From Eucalyptus grandis (Eukaryota; Streptophyta; Magnoliopsida; Myrtales; Myrtaceae), in NCBI RefSeq assembly GCF_016545825.1, contig NC_052618.1, positions 16,877,561-16,941,560 of the forward strand: a DNA stretch of 64,000 nt, given 5' to 3'. Each line of letters begins with the position of its first letter. Position 1 is the first letter of the stretch. Under the pieces are notes generated by a model. The model was not told where the DNA came from. It saw only the letters and a list, made by a program, of their open reading frames with translations, and searched no databases. Shown piece after piece: positions 1 through 11,714 of the stretch. Position numbers and translations under genes: made by a program.

Positions 1-1985
1 GATGTGTGGATCACCGAAGGATAAGTGGAGGAGAAAGAAGGCAAAAAGTTGGAACCAGTCGCAGAGGTACCTCCAAGAGATTCATAATAGAAGCTTGATC
101 CTGGTTGCTTGAGCAACCACCGACGGAAGGACCCATTGGGTGCACGATATCTTAAGAGAGATCCTGCTAACAAAGTCGAAGGAGCAAAACTTGACAACGA
201 ATTCCAATCCAATGACCAGATCTGGGCGCACGCCCTCCCCGACCACAAGTCTGTGGCCTTCATGGTTCACCCGCCACTGATCATTGGGCTTGCGACCCCC
301 GCCGCCCACCGGTCTGCACAAAGAAAAACATGAAGGAAAGAAAAAACAAAAGAAAAAAGAAAAAAATAAGATTATTTTCTAAAAATTGCAAAACGATGTC
401 GTTCATTTGAGATGTACACATCAACTGTTGAACATGCTATATAAGATAGTCGATAGTGATTAGGTCGCCACATTGGAGATTTTCATTCAAAATTGACTGG
501 ATAGGTTATATTGAAAAATAGTTAAAAGGTTTACAACTATATTGGTCAAATTGAAAGATCTAAAACTGAACTGACGGCGGAACAATAGATTTATGACTTT
601 TTGACCAATTTTCCATGCTAGGTGATTCTGCCTAACAGTGCAATTTTCCTCTTTATTTTATTTTCTTTCCTCGTTAAATTAATCCTCACGTGGCAAATGT
701 TCATGCTATTTTCGGCCAACGCAAGCGGGAGAGAGAGGAAGGGGCCGAATCTGGTCTTTGCCGTGGATCGGGCTCGGACTCTTGGGTTCAGTGAAAAACT
801 TGGATCGGGCATAGAGTTTGTCCTGCTCGCCAGAAAGAATGGAGTCAGGTCGTACGTTGAGGCATTTTAAATGAAATTCATAACCAGGGCTATAGTTTAT
901 CCCATGCGATTATGCTATTCCTAAACAATATATATAGTATCTAAATGCAGAGAAATGTAGTAAGAAAAGAAAATCCATCCAATGATCATCTAAGGCACCA
1001 TTGAAAAGGGGAACAGAAAAAAGAAGGCCGCAAATTTACAGCAGAAAATGGTAAGCCAATCTTAGTACATCATGATTTATTCCTCATTTTGAAAGGAACA
1101 GATATTAGTTCATCAAATTATCACGCACGAAGTGAACAGAAAAGAAAATGTGACCCTAGCCTGGACCCTCAGTTGCAAACTCAACCTCTCACTTCCAAAT
1201 GCTCCGATTGAACACACTTGATTTTAAGCAAAGTCGGTTTTGAAGTTCTTCTTGTCACAAATAATCACCCTCTGGAAGGTTGATGTACTTGAAGTTCCCC
1301 TCTTAAGTCACGGAGCATTTCGTCAAAGGCACAATAACAGAACACTGTTGAACTCTGATAGCAGTACAACATACACCTGGTTCACCTCAACTAGAGTTGT
1401 ACAATGTTTCTCTAAGGGAATGGCAAAACAATTAAGGTTGTCTAAATCTACAGAGTACAAGAAAATCAGTATGATCCACATGACAAGGTCCTCATATTAA
1501 ATGAAGAATCAGAATTCCCAGTAACCGTGGAAACAATGGGGTTCACCAAATGAACCGTCGAACTCAAGCATAAGGCAGAGGATCTCAATTCAGCTGCAAA
1601 TAAGACATGTTGGTTTTCATACGAGGAACCAAAACGGTCCAAAATATCAACCAGTCTCAGACAAGCACTCTACTAATCAAATTGCCCTATTCGATTTGCA
1701 GGAAGACATTAACAAATCGAAGGGTGCGAAGTTGGAGTCAACAAAATAACACAGCATTGAGTTCTTTCCAGATAAAGCTGATCTATCCACGCACGCCAGG
1801 TAATTATCGGCACGGTTTTCATCGAGCCCGCAAATTTCAGCACGATATCAATCACCAATTCCTAGATATCCGAGCACCCAACAACGCGTGCAGGCCAAGA
1901 CAGAGAACCAAAAAGAACCAATTTTTGTCGCGCAATTCAACAAATACAACACTACCATCGACGATCACCGGCTTCCGAACCAGAC
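1..1985 (-). other. Putative first intron of DAHP synthase, no second exon seen
   Basis: Downstream (minus-strand sense) of the DAHP synthase exon I looked for the conserved continuation of the enzyme and found none up to the window edge. Short open frames occur (for example minus 82-321 and plus 1607-1990) but none resembles a known protein. Either intron 1 exceeds 1.98 kb and the rest lies beyond base 1, or the gene is a 5' fragment. Confidence 0.4.
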
Positions 1986-2438
1986 CTTAATAACGGGCAT
2001 CTGGCCGCCGAACATGAGCACGACGCTCATCTGGAGGATCACCCGGAAGGTGTCGCGGATGTTGTTGACGTTGAACTCCTTGAAGCTCTCGGCGCAGTCG
2101 CCGCCCTGGAGCAAGAAGGCGTCCCCCATGGCGGCCTGGCCGAGCCTCTCCTCCAGGCTCCGCGCCTCCCCGACGAACACGACGGGCGGGAACGACTCGA
2201 GGGTCCGGAGCACGGACCCGAGCGCGTCCGGGTCCGGGTACTCGGACAGCTGGAGGGCGTTCTTGGTCTTCCAGCTCTCGATGTTCCATTTCGCGGCGGC
2301 GGCCGAGGACGAAGAGAGCGGAGGCGGGTCCGTCGCGTGGACGGCCGAGATGGGCCGCGCGGCGGGGAGGGGGCGGCGGTGGCGGTGGCGGAGGAGGGGC
2401 GTGGAGGAGAGAGAGGACGGGGTGGTGACGAAAGCCAT
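1986..2438 (-). CDS. DAHP synthase (class II, plastid), first exon only
   Basis: Encodes the N-terminal 151 residues of 3-deoxy-D-arabino-heptulosonate 7-phosphate synthase, which condenses phosphoenolpyruvate and erythrose 4-phosphate in the first step of the plastid shikimate pathway. The start (MAFVTTPSS) is chosen because a Ser/Ala/Arg-rich, transit-peptide-like stretch of ~45 residues follows it. The plant class II core then begins ([19 protein letters not shown]), followed by [12 protein letters not shown], which holds the conserved metal-site cysteine, and the exon ends at FGGQMPVIK. An in-frame ATG at 2600 is ignored because the preceding translation is unrelated. After codon AAG the sequence is GTCTGG, a plausible but non-consensus donor. 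Plant enzymes are about 530 residues, so over two thirds is missing from the window. Family assignment is firm; whether the locus is intact is not known. Confidence 0.85.
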
Positions 2439-2660
2439 TGGAGAAGGGGAGAGGGGAGAAGAGAGAACGTGGGAAGTTTCAGGAGAGAAGGGAAGGGAGG
2501 GTCTCTTTCTCTCTCTAGCGTGCGCTTCCAGAAGGGTACGGGCAGAGAGATACTTCACAATAATGTCAACTCCTAGATGCGATTCTACACGTGCGACCAA
2601 ATCAACTTATCAGTGTTTCTTAATTCGAGGCGGAGTGCATGATTATTGGTCATGAGCAAG
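2439..2660 (-). promoter_or_regulatory. 5' leader and proximal promoter of DAHP synthase
   Basis: Immediately upstream of the minus-strand ATG the transcript-sense strand is pyrimidine-rich (CT-rich), as is common in plant 5' leaders. I do not see a confident TATA box. Assigned by position and composition only. Confidence 0.35.
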
Positions 2661-3580
2661 ATCTTAAAAGGCTTTTACCATTGAGAAAATTTAGGTAGAG
2701 ACGGATTCAAGCCTCGAAAAGATTTTGACCCCATTACTTCTCCTGTCCACAACCTCCTTACGGTAGAGGCGCTGGATCCCCACGACGCTTCCCGAAACAC
2801 GGGCGTGGTACAGAAATGATTATTTTTGAAAATAAGTTTAGAATGAAAATCCGTTATTAAACGTAAAATTATTTTTCTATTTTTTAAATAAATTTTTACT
2901 TCAAAAAATAGATTTTAAACAAAAACCAGATGTAATTTTTTTTTCTTTTACATTTCTGTATTTATAATGTTAGAAAATTTGGATGAGAATTTCATTTTGA
3001 GTACATTGAGAGTTATTTTAAGAATGATAGTTTTTCCCAAACGGAGGAAAGATGGACGCTCATTGTTTGATTCAACTTGTTGACTATCTTAAAATCGATT
3101 TTGTGTTGGGTAAATAGAAATTGACATTTTACAAAACATGAATTTTGTACTTAAAAAAAAAAAAAAAAAATTGGCCACCTAAGCTCTACCTAAACTAATA
3201 TTATAATACACTACCGGCCTGATAGATTATCCATATAAAATATTTTTCTGATAGAGGTTCACCCTCATGACATTAATTGCTTTAATAAGTGAAAATATTT
3301 TCAAACAATATAATGTATACACAAATTTACGGGTAAATTGACCTTTCCACCTTAACAATTTTGATCGCCGAATTTGGCATTGGAAACTAATGAACATATA
3401 GAAGTTTAGCTAGCTCGATATATAAAGTAGATCTAAGGCCAATATTATGAATATCTGCCTTATAATACTATTTTGTAACATTATAATTTTTTAAAGAAAT
3501 TGTGCATAATGCAGAGTTCTTTATAACCCTCATGACTTTAATTTATCTTTTTTTTCGTTAGAAATTAGTAGTCACAACAA
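2661..3580. other. AT-rich intergenic DNA, nothing recognised
   Basis: AT-rich sequence with an A18 run near 3151-3168 and no coding signal or clear repeat structure that I can identify. Confidence 0.5.
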
Positions 3581-3581
3581 A

Positions 3582-3895
3582 TATATGGTAGGAGTAATTT
3601 GACATGCTACTCTTACAATTATAGTTGGCAAGAAATTAAACAACTCCAATTTTCCTTAAGAACTGGTTTTTGGTGCTTAAACGCATGATAACGAGGGACA
3701 ACAAATTTGTGAAAATTTGGAATATAATGTCTGAAAAATCAAGACTTATTTTCAACCAGTAGTCAACATTAAGTAGATACAAGGGTCGAAATTGGCCAAA
3801 GACGAATATGTCAATAAGTAGAACACTATGAAAAATAGCTATTCAATATAAAAATCAATAACATTGTCATTTTACGTTTTAGAGCTATTTCGATC
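3582..3895 (+). repeat. Dispersed repeat, copy 1
   Basis: About 310 bp that aligns by eye with 30391-30715 in the same orientation. Shared blocks include aggagtaatttgacatgct, tttgtgaaaatttg, gtcaacattaa and tcaataagtagaac in the same order. No ORF or terminal structure is seen; family unknown. Confidence 0.6.
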
Positions 3896-3914
3896 GAGCT
3901 AAGAATAATAGGGC

Positions 3915-4565
3915 TGTCAAAATTTCGTACAACACTTACTTGAATATCGAAACTTTTTTTTCTACTAACTCGAGTGTCATATCGGAATAAATCTGATATT
4001 AATCAATTGAATGTCAATTTTGGCAAATCATCCTACGTGGATTTTTTTTTTCATTTTTATTTCTTTCTTTAGGGCTGGCTAGGGATCACTGGCGACCATT
4101 GCCACCTTGCGACCCTTACCAGCCATAAAACCCTTGCCCAGATTGGGTGAGGCAACCCACACCCTCAGCAATGAAGGTTCGGCAAGGGTATTACAACCTT
4201 GCCTACAACCTTTATAGTGAGGGTAGGTGGCCCTCACCCAGATTTGGCACTGAAGGCCTTGGTTGAGGGTCCTCGTGGCCTTGCTAGTGGTCAATGAGGC
4301 CCCGACAACCTCACCTAGGGCCTTTGTTGCTTAGGGCAGGTGACTCTCGCCCAATTTGGGCAAGGGTCTCGCGAGTTGTGAGAGTTTCTAATGATCATTG
4401 CTAGCCCTAAAGAAGAAAAGCAAAATACAAATGAAAATAATAATAAAAATTTAAAATTGTCTACATCGACGTTGACGAAGTCATGCCATTCGAGTGATCT
4501 ATTTTTTAAATTTATGACACTTAAGATATATATATGGCACTCAAGTGAGCGTTATATACAAGTTA
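3915..4565. mobile_element. Foldback (long inverted-repeat) element with GC-rich core
   Basis: The left arm (ending ttctttctttagggctggct) and the right arm (starting agccctaaagaagaaaagc, near 4402) are imperfect inverted repeats. The outer parts pair around the cgagtgtcata / tggcactcaagtg motifs. The centre (4075-4390) is GC-rich and built of degenerate CTCACCCAGATTTGGGCAAGG-like blocks, in sharp contrast to the AT-rich surroundings. A plus or minus ORF in the core is a by-product of composition. Probably a non-autonomous DNA transposon. Confidence 0.55.
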
Positions 4566-5525
4566 TGATATTCTTGCTCTTCTTCTTCATTTTGATCTAC
4601 TTTTATTTAGGTTTTATTGAGCGTTTTCATTATATTTAATTTAGAATTTTCTTCACCCACAGTATCTCTCTACGTGCAAAGGTCTTTGAATTTGATTATG
4701 CTTATCATTGTTTGTTGGGTGTAAATTTTCTTTTTAAGAAATTTTACTTCTGGAAACAAAATTATGCACCGACTTCACATACAAAATCAATTTGAAAAGA
4801 TATATCTAAATAATTATATAATGACAACCTAATTCTAAGGTTGACACACAACACTCTAAATAGCTAGAAAAGATTTCTTCTTTATTTCAAAAATATATTT
4901 GCTACGTTCCCCAAGAAATAAAAACAAAAAAGAAGATTTCGAGTGGGCCGGCATGTCCGACCCACTTAGCATTATATTCGGCCCCCTAAGAAATCCCTCT
5001 CCCTTAGCCCATTTCCTTGTAGCTTCTGCCCATTTCATTTATGCTTTCATGACCCATCTTTTAATTTCCTTCTTCTAGCCCACCTCTTTTATTGTTTTCG
5101 AAGCCCACATCAAAACTTCGACCGAAAAAGCCCACATCAAAACTAAAAAAGAGATAAAGCCCAGCCCATCCTTTCTCCTGGTCTTGCTTCGGTAGGAGAA
5201 CGAGAAAAGATGGAAGCAGCAAACGGTCGCGTCTGTGAGCGAGAAAAGAGAACGAGAAGTGAGACGAGCGAAATTAAGAGAGACGTTTTAGAAGGATGGG
5301 GAGCTGGAGCATTGGGCCGAGGGGAGCAAGAGGGCTGGAAAAAGAGGAGACGCTCGACGGAGAGAGGGGGAGGATTAGGCCATTTGGGAGGAGAGGAGTA
5401 AAAGAAAGAGAGGAGTGAAGCGTTGAGCTTCAGCCAGACGATTATAATTGATTGTCAATTTCAGTATTTTGGAAATTACTTTCCTGCTTTTGAATGGTTA
5501 GGATGAACTTAGATTTCTTTTGGAT
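4566..5525. other. Intergenic DNA with a purine-rich open frame
   Basis: No gene recognised. 5210-5401 (+) is open for 63 codons but is made of Glu/Arg/Gly-rich, GA-biased sequence without similarity to anything I know. I regard it as composition-driven rather than coding. Confidence 0.45.
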
Positions 5526-5988
5526 GTGTACATAGTAAGATATTCTCCCATATTTTACTTGATTTCTAGTCAACTCCAAAAAAGCTAATGGCGACTCTTT
5601 TATTAAAATTTGCATAGGTTTAATTGATTAAAATTTTGAAAAGAAATCTAAAGTTCGTCCTAACCATTATAATCATAAAAGAAAACATACATGGACCTTA
5701 ATATCGTCCTTAAAAGTAGAATGATAACGCAAAACAAAGAGCTCTATTGTAAAGCCCTAAAGGCTTGTCTAATTTTAGATTTTAATTTTTAGGAATTTTT
5801 AATTTTTCTGATTTTTTTTTTATAGAATTTTCTAAATTTGTAATGATTTTTCTAATTTGTAATATCTCTGGCCGCGTACATAGTAGGATATTCTCCCATA
5901 TTTTATTGGGTTTCTAGCTGACCCCAAAAAAGCTAGTGACGACTCATTTGTTAAAATTTGCATAGGTTTAATTGATTAAAATTTTGAA
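5526..5988 (+). repeat. Direct repeat pair of ~115 bp
   Basis: 5526-5640 and 5875-5988 are highly similar. Both run from gtacatagta(a/g)gatattct through aaaaaagcta to a shared ttgcataggtttaattgatt and aaaattttgaa. They are separated by about 235 bp of unrelated AT-rich DNA. Could be internal repeats of a decayed LTR or a local duplication. Confidence 0.6.
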
Positions 5989-8479
5989 TGCTCAATATCG
6001 CGTGGAGTATGAACTTAGGAGAACTCGAGTTAATGGAAGGTTGTCAGCCCAAAGTTGACAATATCTCTAAACCTAATAGCTGCTGAGTCAAGAGAGGTTA
6101 GGTTGCAACATCCATAAAGTAGTAATGCTCTGACACCAATTGTTGTCCCAGTGTGTTCTATATGTTTCATTCAAGTGACTAGATGTTAAGTTAAACCGGA
6201 TGTGGTATGATTGTATGATTCGATACGAGGATGTTATTCCCTTTACTGTTTTTAGGAACAATTATAGAATGAGGATTGGCTTCGTGTTCTAGGCTCACCA
6301 GGCACTGCATGTGACCAAAAATTCGTTGGCCCGTGGCTTTATTTATTTATTTTTGCTTTGCTCCAAGGGCCAGGTCCTTCGGGCCAATTTTATGTATTCT
6401 GGGCCACCCAAATGGCTACTGACCCATTTGTTGTGCTCAAGCCGAGCCAACCCATTTGCCAATCAAAACACCACCAAAGTAATAAGCAATCAACACAAAA
6501 CCTTCTTTCGAAAAATTAATGATAATTAGAATTTCCCAATTATGTGGTTATGGCCTACCAATTACGATGACAATCCTATGTTTGGAAAGGAATTCCAAAT
6601 ATTTAGTGATTGTCAAACAACTTTTTATTTTTATTTTAACACTTAGGATTGTTATTATCAACATCACAAGTAAAATTATCATTCCAACACGAGTCCTCTT
6701 CTTTGCTTCTCTCTTTGACATCTCCAACTCAATCCAATCACATATTCATTCCATTCTCCATTTAGATTAATAAGAAGCAAGATCTTCCTCTAAATATTTG
6801 CTCTTCAAAAAATTTTGTTCTTCCAAATCTTCTTTCCAAGATTTGTTATCCTCTCAAGATCTTACTTTTTCTCTAGCCTCTATAACTATAAGTCAAACCT
6901 TCTCCTTCTGTTCGAATAAATCCACAATCATCTTTCTATAAAATATTAAGTATCTCTGCACTAGGTCTTTTCTAGAAGCAATACACAATCAAGCATCAAA
7001 AGCAAATTACTCATTCTGATAGCAAGATTTGCAATATGCATTGACAACAAACCCATTGAAAGCTAATATCACTGACACCTTTAGTTGTTACCATCGGAAA
7101 GAAAAAATTGATAAATCCTTTGTTCGAAGAAAATCAGAGGATCTATTTGTACTTAATTAGTCGAAGCAACGTGCATAGGATTTAGGGCTTTGTTGATGGA
7201 AGAAGCTCCTTGCTACCGATCTTCAATTTGGACTTGCTGGCTGATCCTCTTTTTGCTTGGAAGCAAAGCCCTATCTCTTGATTTCGCTCATGCTCTTGCA
7301 CTAGCAAGAGAATTATTACATTCAAACTGCTTCGTGTGTATCAAAGCTAGAGATGAGACTGTAAGGAGATGAGGGAGTAACAATTTAACAAAAAAAATTA
7401 TCGATGGATATAGAATGTAATTTTGTTTCCTATATTCTTAAATTTGACTAATTTTAGGAGGGAATGAGGTTTTTCTTTCCATCCTCATTATTATTTTTGA
7501 TTTTGTGGAAGATATTTCTAGAGAATGTGTTAGTTAATGCAAAATGCACTTGTTAAACAACCAATTTACAAAAGTTCCGAGCTTTCCAGGATACTAACTT
7601 TACTATTATAACGTATGTTGTCAACACCTGAATTTTTACAATTCAAGCGTCTATCCTTGTAAAAGTACAAAAATGGAAAATAGCAAAAATAACAAAAAGG
7701 AGCGAAAAAACAATAGGCAAATAAATGAATAAATAAATAATATACCGATGAAAAAAAATAAAAGCTTTTAGAAAATGATGGGCGTTGAAAAATGGGGGCT
7801 TTTCTGGTTCGTGGCCCAACTCACACAGCTCTCACAAGATGAAATTCCCTTTGAAGTCCATCAAGTCTAGTCTAGTCGGCTCCTCTGGCCCACCCTATAT
7901 TCTAATAAACCCAAAGCCACAACCAATTCCCAGCTGAACTTCGCTTGAAATTTTGGAATCCCATCATTTCCGACGCCATTCATGGTCGAATGCCATTAAC
8001 CGGAAATGACATAGGGTCAATTTTCCAATAAGAGGAAATTTAAATAGAAATCTCAAGTCGAAAGACCAGTGGAAATTAAAAATATTTCTATGGAATTAAA
8101 GTTGTGAGAGATAAAAGTGAAATTTTCTTGTCACAAATGACGTCAAACATTGTTCATTCAGTGAGAACAAGCCGCGGACAATAAATTCGTGCGATTTACA
8201 AAAGCGAATTTCAAGCCACGATTCAACATACGAGCAATCTAGAGACAAAAGTGCCTTCCTAACAGTAAAAGTGACAAGAACAACTAAAATAATCACCACC
8301 TAGGACATCTAGCAGGGATAGGGCGATGGAAGCCTGAAAGTGGTTGATAGGCAACAAGCATATGGATGTGCTTCTATGAGAGAGATCGATGTATTCTTGG
8401 TTTTGAGTTGTGAGATCGATGTAGTCTTGATTATGAGTTGTGATTTATTATTAATGAAGTTGATAAAAAAAAAGAGAAA
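5989..8479 (-). mobile_element. Relic of a copia LTR/PBS, otherwise anonymous DNA
   Basis: Read on the minus strand, 6146-6121 gives ...ACAACAATTGGTGTCAGAGCA. This looks like an LTR 3' end next to an initiator-Met-tRNA primer binding site (usual form TGGTATCAGAGC). The LTR would extend toward higher coordinates, but I cannot define its other end or find pol nearby. The rest of the interval contains only short, unconvincing ORFs. Confidence 0.35.
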
Positions 8480-8840
8480 AAATCACCAAATATCTTAAAT
8501 TATGTATACTGTGACACATTCACCTTAATTTTTTTATTTTGTGACACCAAATATTTGAAAATATACTTATATGACACATTTACCCTCTATCAATATCCTG
8601 TTAATGATTACGATTAAAAATATTCTTACATAAACGATGAAAGATAAATGGTGTTGACATAGTGCCCAAGTGGCTCAAATTAAATAAGAACAACTTCGTT
8701 TTGTCTAAAAGATCATTATACAAAATCTTGATATAAGGTTTTTGTGTCATATGAATATAAATTTAGGATTTTTAACGTCACAAGAAAAAAATTTAAGATA
8801 AACATACCATAGACATCATTTTGAGTTTTTGACGTAATAA
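8480..8840. mobile_element. MITE-like inverted-repeat element
   Basis: The left part (tttttattttgtgacacc ... atatgacaca) and the right part, read in reverse complement (ttcttgtgacgtt ... atatgacaca), share an ordered set of motifs in inverted orientation around an AT-rich middle with no ORF. Ends and target duplication are not defined. Confidence 0.4.
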
Positions 8841-8919
8841 AAAGAAAAATAAATGTGACAAAAATGAATATAATTTGGAGTTTTTTACTGGCCTTTTCCA
8901 TAACGTCCGTGAGTTCCTC

Positions 8920-8924
<5 letters not shown>

Positions 8925-8994
<70 letters not shown>
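8925..8994. repeat. (CT)n(AT)n microsatellite
   Basis: A CT run (8925-8974) passes directly into an AT run (8974-8994). The copia element lies at its right edge, and a short TATATATATA continuation follows the 3' LTR at 16437, so the element inserted into the AT tract. Confidence 0.9.
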
Positions 8995-9431
8995 TGAAGG
9001 CTTTATTGGTATTGGGCTTAAGGCCCGTCCGCCCATGCTGGGCCCAAAAGGCCCGGCCCACGGAAATAAGGCCCGTGGAAGGGGAGAGGTATAAAAGGGA
9101 GGAGAGAGAGAGAGAAAAAGGCACTGTTTTGATTTTAGAAAAGACGTATGTTTTCTTTTTCTCTCAACATACTTTCCCTCTCTCTCTCCGTTTTCTTCAA
9201 AAAGAAAAACAGTAAAGCACATGAAAGGATTTTGCTTCCTCGGATCGAACAGGACCGTTTCTCTTCCTCTTGTCGGCGTCGGTGTTTAATCTGTGGCTAA
9301 CAAGGTACGCTCGAATCCGTGGTGTGCTTTACGATCGGTGATGCGTGTTTTCCCGGGCTTCGTCTTCCGCATTGATTTAGGGGTTCGATTCGGTGTCGAA
9401 TCCGGTTTTCGGGGATCCGTTAATCCCAACA
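8995..9431 (+). repeat. Copia 5' LTR
   Basis: 437 bp, TGAAGGC...CCCAACA. Contains TATA box TATAAAAG at 9090-9097 followed by a GA-rich stretch, and CT-rich leader sequence downstream. AACAAG/GTACGC near 9300 resembles a splice donor. Confidence 0.93.
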
Positions 9432-9432
9432 T

Positions 9433-9444
9433 TGGTATCAGAGC
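9433..9444 (+). other. Primer binding site (initiator Met tRNA)
   Basis: TGGTATCAGAGC one base after the 5' LTR, the standard plant copia minus-strand primer site complementary to the tRNA-iMet 3' end. Confidence 0.9.
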
Positions 9445-10930
9445 CCTAGTTCACGTTTTTCCCGATCAATTTAATGTTTTTGATTGATTTTTTCGCGAAA
9501 GAACTTTGGCCGCACGGATCGGGGCAAAAATCCCGACACGTGAGCGCTTTTCGGCTATTTTTCCGAGTTTTCGTAAGTCGAAATCAAATTGTGATGGCAT
9601 AGGAAGAAGGGCGACGTCGAGACGAGTTCGGCGATATGTCAACCGCCGCCGGGCGCCGCCGCACGCGCCCACACACGCGGCTGGAAGGCGCTGCGCGTGG
9701 GCGCGACGCGCCGGTCGGCGAACCAGCGCGTACACACCGCCGGCGGGCGAACCGACACGCGCCGGTCCGCAGACCGACGCGTGCTGACGTCACCGTGACA
9801 TCATCCAATGGTCGGTAACCGTTCGGATGACGTCACCGATGACGTCATCACCGACGATGTTTCGCCAGGCGGTCACTGGCCGGCGACCCGACCCGACTCG
9901 CGGACGCGGCAGCACGCGCCCGCACGTGCCGGATGACGTCTACGTGACGTCATCCCCCGCACGCGCACGGCACGTGCGGTCGGTCCGCGCGAGCGGTTCG
10001 ACTGGTCCGACGTTTGACGATCGTTAACCGTTGACCGACGACCGTTGACCGTTGACCCAAAAAAAAAAAGAGGGAAAAGAATGTGTTTCTTTTTCAATTA
10101 AGTCTATGTGGATTATAATGTGATCCCTTATTTGTTCTGCATTTGTTGCAGGAACAATGCCTCCCCGAGGTTGCGCACACCTATTCGCGCGATTCTGGGT
10201 GAACAAAGGGATAGGCTGTCTAAGTTGATAGCTGAGTTGACTGATCATCGATGGGAGAGAGGTGTCTTAATTGATTATGTCCTTGAAGTTAATGGGAAAA
10301 TTCAACAGGTCATATGGAATTGTCGTCCTATGTCACAAGGTCGAGATTGTGCGATTTTTCATAAAAACTCTTCCACCTGAATGGCAAGATGTGTTGAATC
10401 GCATATGAGATGTCAACGGAGCTGCTTCCTATAAGAATATTGTGATGGATTTTGTAAATGAATATTACTGTATTATTTCCAGAGAAAAGATCAAGAAATT
10501 GAACAAAAGAGGATCTTTCCTAGTTCGTGTGCTGACTTGGTGTTAGTTGTATTGGCTGATATATGTAAAGTGTGATTTGTGGACATATTATGTAATGATT
10601 ACTACCTAATTGTGTTAATTAAAAGCATTATATTTTTTTAATTGTATGTCAATTATCTGTTGCTTTCTGTTATTACTGATTGCTGTGGGTAATTAGCTGT
10701 GGGTAGTTTTAGAAGTTTTTGTAGCTTCATAGAATTGATTTTGCATATGACAATCATATTAATGATAGTTTTAAGTTAGGATTTTTGGAGGATGATTGGA
10801 AACGTAGTGACCTTTTGATTCTGAAGCCTTACTTGAAATTATTCATTAATATGATGGGTCTATGTAAATAGGGATGCATAAATTATAGGCATTAATAATT
10901 CGTGCATATTTGTCTGATTTGTTCAGATCA
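9445..10930 (+). other. Long untranslated leader of the copia element
   Basis: About 1.5 kb between PBS and gag. 9600-10060 is very GC-rich and contains TGACGTCA, CACGTG and TTGACC motifs (listed separately). 10108-10380 is open for 90 codons, and the frame continues with changes toward KTLPPEWQDVLN, which loosely resembles retroelement gag; I read it as a relic. Two intron-acceptor-like sites occur (tttgttgcag at about 10151, tttgttcag at about 10929, just before gag). Confidence 0.55.
9785..10057 (+). promoter_or_regulatory. Cluster of bZIP- and WRKY-type sites in the copia leader
   Basis: Four perfect TGACGTCA palindromes (9785, 9828, 9840, 9945) and one TGACGTCT (9934), two CACGTG G-boxes (9923, 9971) and three TTGACC W-box cores (10031, 10045, 10052). 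In plants these are cores bound by TGA/bZIP and WRKY factors in defence and stress responses. Sites are seen directly; function is inference. Confidence 0.5.
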
Positions 10931-11714
10931 ATGGCTTCAGCCACAAAGAGCATAGTTGCCGAGCTGAACAAAGGTGAAAAGCTCAATGGAGACAACTATG
11001 AAACTTGGTAGATGAAAATCTAGTATGTGCTAGAAGAGCAAGAAGCACTTGAGGCTCTTGTCATGACCATGGTAGAACCCGAAGAGAGAACCACTGCACA
11101 GCACAAAAGAGACAAAGAAGTTTTTTCTGCGTGGAAAAGAATGAACTCTCTAGCTCGCATCACGTTGCTGAGCAGCATGGAAAATAACGTCATGCGGGAG
11201 TTTCGGCGTTTTGACAATGCGAAGGAAATGTGGGAGGCATTGGCAGCTAGATTTGGTCATACTTCGGTGACTAGACTGAGGCAGCTTACTATCAAGTTTG
11301 ACTCTTATAAGAAACCTCATGGTCAGACCATGAAGCAACATCTTAGAAAGATGTCAAACATGATAACTGAGCTGAAAGATGCTGGCCATGTCCTCACAGA
11401 TGAGCAGCAAGTGCAAATAGTGATTCGTTCCTTGCCTCAGAGTTGGGAGCATATGAAGGTGCACCTGACTCATAATGAAAATATCAAAAACTTTGAGGAT
11501 GCAATGCGTCATCTTGAGCTGGAAGAGGACCGCCTTTGTTGGCGCTAAGCCGGATCTTGAGCCTATCATGCTAGTTCTAGCTCACATGGAGCTTCGAGCT
11601 CCAAACGCAAGCGCCTTAACTGGTTTGATAAGGGGAAAGGTAAGGAAGAAGCAGGTCCTTCAGGAAAGAAACCCAAATTTAACCAACATGGAAGAGGGAA
11701 GCGTCCTCGCATGA
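10931..11714 (+). pseudogene. copia gag (broken)
   Basis: Reading starts at ATG 10931 (MASATKSIVAEL), preceded by an acceptor-like tttgttcag. In-frame TAG codons interrupt it at 11009 and 11021; then a long open stretch from 11027 to 11548 carries the helical copia gag (UBN2-type) capsid region with the QTMKQHLRKMSNMI segment. Near 11535-11560 two compensating shifts put two stops (11546, 11558) in the original frame, after which the frame is open again into the zinc knuckle. Structural protein of the virus-like particle; non-functional as read. Confidence 0.85.

Noticed and set aside
82..333. Overlapping ORFs on both strands near the left edge
   Set aside because: Checked for DAHP synthase exon 2 and found no match; no other family recognised.
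8716..9222. 168-codon minus ORF
   Set aside because: Runs through the CT/AT microsatellite and the copia LTR, giving ERERER repeats.
9466..10097. Several Arg-rich ORFs on both strands
   Set aside because: Overlapping frames in a GC-rich copia leader; open on both strands because stop codons are rare at this composition.
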